Shown here one piece after another: positions 57,660 to 64,000 of a DNA stretch of 64,000 nt. The notes under the pieces were generated by a model that searched no databases, had not been told where the DNA came from, and worked only from the letters and a program-made list of their open reading frames with translations. The stretch's first letter is position 1; each line of letters starts with the position of its first letter. A program made the position numbers and the translations under genes. Source of the DNA: Amoebidium appalachense (taxonomy: Eukaryota; Ichthyosporea); assembly GCA_963693365.1 (NCBI GenBank), contig CAVNZM010000006.1, positions 5,766,001 through 5,830,000 of the forward strand, read 5' to 3'.

Positions 57660-58492
57660 TTTACTGTTTGGCCTCCAAGATGAGGTGGAGTAAGAAAAGC
57701 CTTTTTTTGTGCCCTGTAAGGAAGGCTCTGTACAGCTTGATCAATGAGCTCAATTTCGAAAAACAGAGCCGGCGACAGTGCAAGCTTAACGCGTGTATAC
57801 AGCGTGACTGTATTACACTGTGTATAGCTACATATGACGTGGCGAGCTGCCTGCTACTACAGATGACAAGGGGTGTTATACCTACTACAGCACTCACGTC
57901 GCCCACGCGAACACTACTGAGTATGTACTTGTGAGGCCGCGGCCTGGTCTGGCCTGGGATTCAAACACATGTTTCACCGGCTATCGTATCCCAAGACACC
58001 CGAGGTTTCGATCTCCTGATACCAGATTTATCATTAGGGACCACTCCTCCTCCCCCGGGGACTTATAACAGCTGGGGGAAAAACGGGTACCGGTGTCTGC
58101 TACACTGGCTGGCAATGTGAACACTTAAGACTTTTTGTTGAATTCTGTTGTTCGTCACACTGAATATTTATATGATTTTCACACAATGTTCAGGTATCTC
58201 AGTATGCACTTGTTACTGGATAATTCGTGAAGTTTAAGTTTTATTACCTCCAAAGTATGCCGTGCATACCTGCATATCTTTCCGTTGAATAAAACCAGTC
58301 AAAAGAAAAAAGGGGAAAAAAAAAAGAAAAAGAAAAAGAAAGGAAAAAGAAAAGTGTTGGCGAACTGCCTCGTTCACCTTGCTGTTATAATTATTGGTGC
58401 TATGTATGGTAATTGTTATTGTGTGAGGGCAGGTCTGTGTGCCTGTTGATGTGTACGGCTAGTAGAGGGTTTATGTGGTTGCAAATTTTTTA

Positions 58493-58548
<56 letters not shown>

Positions 58549-59012
58549 GGGGGGGATGATAACTCCCCCAGGCTATCCCGTCTCACCCCCTCCCTCCATC
58601 CCTCCCCCCCCCCCCCCCCCCCCCCCCCCCAGGCTATCCTACGTCCAACCCCCCCCCCCCTCCCCTCCCTCCCCCCCCCCCCCCCCCCCCCCTCCCCCCG
58701 CCCCCCCCTCCCCCCCCCCCCCCAAAAAAAAAAAAAAAAAAAAGAAGAAGAAGAAGAAGAAGAAGAAGAAGAAGGAAAGAAAGAAGAAAGAAATAGAAAA
58801 ACACACACGTCACACCCGAGTCACTGGCCACACATGTGTACACCTGGCCACATGAGCATTGAACGAACGTGTAGAAGAAGGAGTCAATACATATAGGCTA
58901 AATAGGCCTAAGTGGTGGCACTGAAGGGAGTACGTAGGGGTGAGGCATGTGCGTGGCTTTTTTTTCCCCCTCGTTTTTTTTAAACTTTCTTTGGGGGAAG
59001 GGAGGGGCCCCT

Positions 59013-59050
<38 letters not shown>

Positions 59051-59840
59051 GGGGGGGGGGGGGGGAGGGCTGGCTGGCTCACAGGCTTTGAAAGTTTGTA
59101 AGCTGTAATGATACGTCACAGACACGTGAATGCCATATTCTGTATTCTTGTTCGTTACCTCGTACCCGTGCATGTTCAGATGGCCTATCCCCGGGAGCTC
59201 CGGGACACATGTCATTTGGTTCGTGGGCGTCACATGTACAAGGGTTCGGGTTTTAAGGCTAAAGCTCTAAGACCGGCTAAATACAAACCGGTCTTCGGGT
59301 CATCTCTTACACTATATAGCTCTGTTTGACATAATTACCATCGAGAAGACGGGGAAAAAAAAAGGAAAAAAAGGTTTCCGTTCATGTCCCTCCGTTTTGT
59401 GTGTGTCTGATCAGGGTTGGATATTTTGACAGTTGCAATCATTGGCCGTCATAAGGCCCTTCATACACATTTTTTCATACACAACAAACACGAACACGAA
59501 CACGATAGAAAATGGAATCGTGTGTGCATGAATGTGGTCACGTGCTCTGGCACCAAAAAACCAGCCCCGGGCCCATGTAGGTGCCTGTTGTCCCGTCTAC
59601 ATACTGTCTGTTCTTTTCACAACCTCATACAAGTGTCACACTGTGAGGAAACGGTGTCAAAATTGTTTTCTTCCCTTCTTTCTTTGCTTCTGTTTTGTTT
59701 TATAGCAACAACGAATTCGAAGGTTATTCTCATGTTGTAGGTCGTGATTAACCTAACATTTCCGCCAAAACAGTTTACCTATTTTTATATCTTTAGCCTA
59801 CAGCTCCTCTTTATATGGATTCCACAGACACCCAAATTTA
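57660..59840. other. Intergenic, no gene supported
   Basis: Contains T/G tracts at 58493-58554, C tracts at 58603-58723, an A/GAA array at 58724-58775 and a G block at 59017-59066. Short ORFs here lack recognisable features. Confidence 0.55.
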
Positions 59841-60836
59841 ATGGACACTCGAATGCGTTTGAAAAGGGGTGGTTCCACCCCACCCACCAGTAGAAAGGTC
59901 GGCGTGTTTTTCGGCACCTTTGACCCCCTTCACGCCAACCACCTCTCCATCATCCACCACGCACTGTCCAACGGATTTGTAGAGCATGTTTTTCTTGTTC
60001 CCTCCACCCCAAACATCACCAAACCATTCGCCACACCACTCGATAAGCTCATCACGGGCATTTGCACGCGGATTGAAAACGAAGGGGAGATGCTGTGTGG
60101 ACGGGTGTGGATTGTAATCCCTCAGGGGGAGAGGTGGGAAGAGACATGATTGGAGCACAGGGGGAGAGTTTGTACGATGACCATAAGCCGCATGAACGAA
60201 GCAGGGGAGAAGGTACGTGAGGGGAGCGTTTATATGGACGCGTGCGCTTCAGAATTCCCGTTTGTAATGCAGTTGGTGGGGAAGGGCAGAAAAGAAGCAC
60301 CAGCGGGCTATAATTCGACTAACGAGAAGTCATGGGGATGTGTTTTGCTGTTGGGGGAGAATGAATATCAGCCGGAACACATCGTGGACTTGGAGAGAGA
60401 GTATGGGGTGGAGGTACGTGTATTCCCGAGGTTTGGATGTGTGTCTCCCCGTGGAAAGGGTGGAGAGGAGGAGGGCAAAATGGGAGAGGAAAATGATCAC
60501 GGGAATACAGCTACAGGTACGCTCAGAAAGGCAATGTCAAAGCATTATTTCCCATTAGAAGCTCTCCACCCCTCCTCTCCCCCGCTTCCCCTCCCCTTCC
60601 CACCTATCCATCTTTCTCCATATGTCCCCTCTCCTCTTTCTCTTCGCTCCCTGGGGGTTTTCCTGGGGGGGCCGGGTAGGGTGGAGTGGGGGGTGGGGAA
60701 GGAGGAGGGGAAGGGAGAGATTATGAAGAGTCTTTGGTCTTATAATTTTTTTTTAGGACATCTCTTGCATCCCTCCCCCCCCCCCCCCCCCCCAATTCCT
60801 CTCTCCCCCCTCCCCCCCCTCCCCTGCACTGAGTCT

Positions 60837-60852
60837 TCTTCGTCTCCCCCCC

Positions 60853-60883
<31 letters not shown>

Positions 60884-61082
60884 AAAAAAAAAAAAAAAGG
60901 AAAAGGAAAAAGGAAAAGGTTAGGCAAAAAGATTCGATGAGGAAAAAAAACAAAATCGTAAAAAAAAAAAAAATCCAAAATACACCAACCCCCGTCACGA
61001 AATTCAACTGTATTTTCCTTCCCCCCCTCCCCCCCCCCCCCCCCCCCCCCCCCAAACAAACCAACACACTATGCCCCCCCCC

Positions 61083-61113
<31 letters not shown>

Positions 61114-61118
61114 ACACA
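60837..61118. repeat. C tracts, A tract and (CA)n in the nucleotidyltransferase gene
   Basis: C at 60847-60873, A at 60874-60898, C at 61032-61053, C at 61074-61099, then CA, between two exons. Confidence 0.93.
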
Positions 61119-62507
61119 CACGTGCCTGCACATACGTGCATGTGCATGATCTCCCTCTCCACAGGCCCAGGTATCCCTGAGGCTCTGCAACATCACGTCA
61201 CATTTGCGCATAGACGTGCGTCCTCCTCTTACATTTTTACACCTCTATCCTGCCTCCCCGGTACTAGATTATACTGATAAAATTGACTTCAAATTAAAAA
61301 TGGTCACCAATTTGCAGGGACCAACACCCAATCAGCTCCACCGCTATCTGCCTAGCAACCATCGGCTCGCAGCCAATGATTTCTTCCAACCCCTCGACCT
61401 CCGACCCAATCACATCACCACTTTACACCAAGCGCCCCCCCCTCAAGAAGGGATTTGTTGTGGCGGTGGTGGGTGTGCCAGGGACAGGGAAGGCTACCCT
61501 CGCTCACTTTCTGTCTCAAGAGTTGGGCCTGGTGCACGTGAGGGTGGGAGACATTGTAAGGCGTTGGATTCTGCATGAGGTGAATATCCTCCTCCCCTCC
61601 CCCAAAACACCTTCCATTCCCTCGCTCTTCACCAACCAAGAGTACGAGCGCTGTGGTGGTACGTGTACTACCACAACCACCCTCCCTTTCTAAACAAACA
61701 AAAAACAGATAGTGCACACCCATGAAAACGAGTGCAAAAACCTGTACGTGGATGCCATCAAGGAATTTCTATAAGACGGGGGGAGAGGGAGGGGGGGGGG
61801 GGGGGGGCGGGGATACGGAGAAATATATTGAAGTTTGGAAAGGGTGGGGTGGGAGGCTCCTATTGTCGCGCTGATAGTAATTACTTTTTTTTTTTTTTTT
61901 TTTTCCTAGAAGAGACTTGGCCAAGTTGGCATGGGGGCAACGGATGAAGTCCAAGGGATAGGGGAGGGCCTGGGTGGATTTGGAACCCAGCCAGGGGGTT
62001 TTCGTCGTCGAATTTTCTGACCCACTTCAACTTTCTCGATTTGGGAGCGAGATCGGGGACTGTGGTGACGTCATTGTGTACGTGACGTCATCTCACGACA
62101 CGTGCTATGAGCGGCTCCAATCACGTGGCGAGAGAAATGATTTGGAGCCAATGAAAACGATGGATGTGCCCGTGGGGTCAGAGGGGGTATTGGGAGAACT
62201 TCGTAACACACTACCGCAGCCATGGGGGAACGGCTACAATCTTCACCGTTTCGAATGAAACCCCACCAAAATCGGAGGAAATTTGGGAGAGAGATGAGTA
62301 TATGGGCGAGGAAAAGTCAGTGTTGGGGGGGCCCAACCCGGCTGGAAATGCGAGGGGTTGGTGTGAATCGGTGCGAGAGTTGGTTTTGGTGGCTATCAAA
62401 ACGAAGGGGAACGTGGTGGCGTCAAATGGGTGCTTTGACATCACTTATTCACTGTCCTCCAAGACTTATGCCCACCACTATTCAAATAGCGGTATGTTGC
62501 ATCCGTG

Positions 62508-62980
62508 GCGCCCCCCCCCCCCCCCCCCCCCCTCCCCATCCCCCCCCCTCCTCCCCCCCCCCCCACCCCTCTCCACCCCCTCCCCCCCCCCCCCCCCCCC
62601 CCCCCTTGCGTACTCCTCTCTCTCCATTTCCGCCTACTTCCTTTTTTCTCTCTTTCATCTTCAAATTCTCTTCTCCACAACAACAACAACCCCCCCCCCC
62701 CCCCACCCCACCCCCTCCGGGGATAGGGGGGTATGAGAGGTTACCACACCTCACATGTGACCTTGATAACATCCCTTCCCTCCCCCCTCCCCCCTCCGCC
62801 CCTCCCCGCTCGGGGTACCCTCCTCGGCCCTGTTCTCTTCATCTCAAAGAAATTTTACAACTCCCCCCCCCCCCCCATTTCTCACCGCTATCCCCCCTCC
62901 ACTCTCCCCCCCCTCCCCCTTCCCCTTCGCTCTGTGCCTCTCTTCCACCCTGCTGTACCCCCCCCCCCCCCCCCTTCCCC
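62508..62980. repeat. C-rich blocks after the kinase-region exon
   Basis: Numerous C runs of 8-27 bases (e.g. 62511-62532, 62583-62605), in the putative intron before 63115. Confidence 0.9.
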
Positions 62981-63193
62981 CTCCATACATCTCATCCTCT
63001 TTTGCTCTTATCATTCCTCCTAAACTATTGTTTATTCATATATTCAACCACAAATAGTTTCCGTAAATTACATTTTACTGGAACTGATACAATGCGAATT
63101 TCGGAAATTCCGCAGGGACACTTAATGAACTCAAGAACATCCGCACCAGGTTCGAGAAACTTCCAGATTCAGTAGCTGCGGAAAGTTTGCAAG

Positions 63194-64000
63194 GTTACAT
63201 ATGCCCACCCCCCCCCCCCCCTCCCACCCCCTCCCCCCCCCCCGTCCCCCTCTTCCCTCGCCCCCTCCCCTCCCCCCCCTCCCCCCCCCTCCCCCCCCCC
63301 CCCCCCCCCCCCCCCCCGGCGCCCACCCCTCCCCACTCCCACGGAACATATCTCTGTCATGCACCCTATTAGGATTCCCCATCCTTTTGTACCATCAGTG
63401 ACTGTCTCCCCCTCCCCCCCCCTTTCCCTCCCCCCTCCCCCCCGCCCCTCCCTGGGCACCCTTCCCCCCCCTCCCCCCTCCCCCCCCCCTCCGCCCCCCT
63501 CCCCCCACCCCCCCCCCCCCAAAACACACCCAGCCTACAGAGAGAGAGACACACATGTCCCACCCCACTCGTGTATTCCTTCGTTATCCTGCGCCACTAA
63601 GCGGAAACAAATGCTAATCGCTTTCACCATTCCTCTATATATATTTGCGCAATGGCATCACTGAGTCCGGTGAAGTCTACCCCCACCTCCTCCCCCGCCC
63701 CCAACCCCCCCCCCCCCCCCCCCCCGGCCCGCACCGTGAGCCACCGTTCCGTCCACTCTTTTGCTCTGCCCTTCTTTCCCGTTCCGCAATTCAAGAGTAT
63801 TTCGTTGCAAGTTGTGGTTTTGTTGGGGCCCCCCTTCTTGCATCTCATTGTTAGCTATGTCAAACATACAAACATTTCGTTTTTTCGTTTCTGTATTCCC
63901 GTCTTTCGTCCTAATTTATTTTCTTGCGCGCATTTTTTTTGGCCATCTTATCGTCCACATTCAAAAGGGGGGGGGGGGGGGGGGGGGGGGTCAACATTTC
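63194..64000. other. C-rich window end
   Basis: C runs at 63209-63222, 63290-63317 and 63707-63725, and a terminal G run at 63967-63990. No further exon of the upstream gene could be identified. Confidence 0.6.

Larger units (their letters stand above)
59841..63193 (+). pseudogene. Nucleotidyltransferase plus P-loop kinase multidomain gene, apparently damaged
   Basis: An N-terminal exon (59841-60516) encodes a Rossmann-type nucleotidyltransferase start, VGVFFGTFDPLHANH (residues 20-34; the GTFDPxHxxH motif binds nucleotide phosphates). It continues to LLLGENEYQPEHI and VRVFPR, but has an in-frame TGA at 60147-60149. Exon 61165-61260 follows in phase. Exon 61318-61579 has PISSTAI (like the ISSTxIR motif) and a P-loop, VVGVPGTGKATL. 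61709-61774 ends in TAA. 61910-62488 has an in-frame TAG (61959), VFVVEFSDP, VIVYVTSSHDTCYERLQSRG, a frameshift near a G run at 62182-62187, then VVASNGCFDI, like the start of a second cytidylyltransferase domain. Exon 63115-63193 joins in phase. Two internal stops and two frame breaks suggest a pseudogene, unless unseen short introns remove them. Confidence 0.6.

Noticed and set aside
57945-58030. B-box-like GTTTGAATCC (minus) and GGTTTCGATCTCC (plus)
   Set aside because: The flanking bases cannot form a T-arm stem and no A box is positioned correctly.
60147-60149. TGA in the nucleotidyltransferase frame as selenocysteine
   Set aside because: No SECIS-like element is evident and other breaks in the same gene favour decay.

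Overview
This is a eukaryotic nuclear window. It carries spliced genes with GT-AG introns, and phase-consistent exons can be chained into full proteins. Most introns are inflated by microsatellites ((CA)n, (GT)n, (GA)n, (GGGA)n) and by very long homopolymeric C or G tracts of up to 63 bases. No operons, Shine-Dalgarno sites or prokaryotic features are present. The gene content (DRG2, TTC1, SMIM8-like, KCTD3/SHKBP1-like BTB-propeller, THAP domain, universal stress protein) fits a unicellular relative of animals or another early-branching opisthokont. An ichthyosporean-type genome is my best guess, but the sequence does not prove it.

Layout. 1-2.8 kb: 3' part of an unrecognised gene with an array of decaying exon-fragment copies. 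4.1-7.8 kb: a DNA-transposon-like unit with 44-bp terminal inverted repeats around a THAP-domain gene, and a broken membrane/coiled-coil gene on its left flank. 9.5-10.9 kb: pieces of a secreted glycine-rich protein (minus strand). 11.6-15.5 kb: a complete 5-exon universal stress protein gene. 17.1-18.4 kb: a cysteine-rich, N-glycosylated surface or secreted protein (minus strand, tiny introns). 21.0-28.5 kb: a complete 8-exon TTC1 orthologue. 31.7-36.1 kb: a 3-exon Ser/Pro-rich protein (minus strand). 37.1-42.3 kb: a tandem segmental duplication holding a broken and an intact BTB-propeller gene. 42.4-54.6 kb: a complete 16-exon DRG2 GTPase gene (367 aa) spread over 12 kb. 55.4-57.7 kb: a 2-exon SMIM8-like small membrane protein (minus strand) whose intron holds a giant GGGA/GA array. 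59.8 kb to the end: a multidomain nucleotidyltransferase plus P-loop kinase gene that looks damaged and may run off the window.

The genes do not form an obvious pathway. DRG2 (translation-associated GTPase) and TTC1 (TPR co-chaperone) are housekeeping genes. The less expected signals are a dispersed repeat of about 150 bp that sits mostly in introns and ends in poly-C, the segmental duplication that gave the BTB gene and DRG2 related upstream regions, and microsatellites that run straight into splice acceptors.
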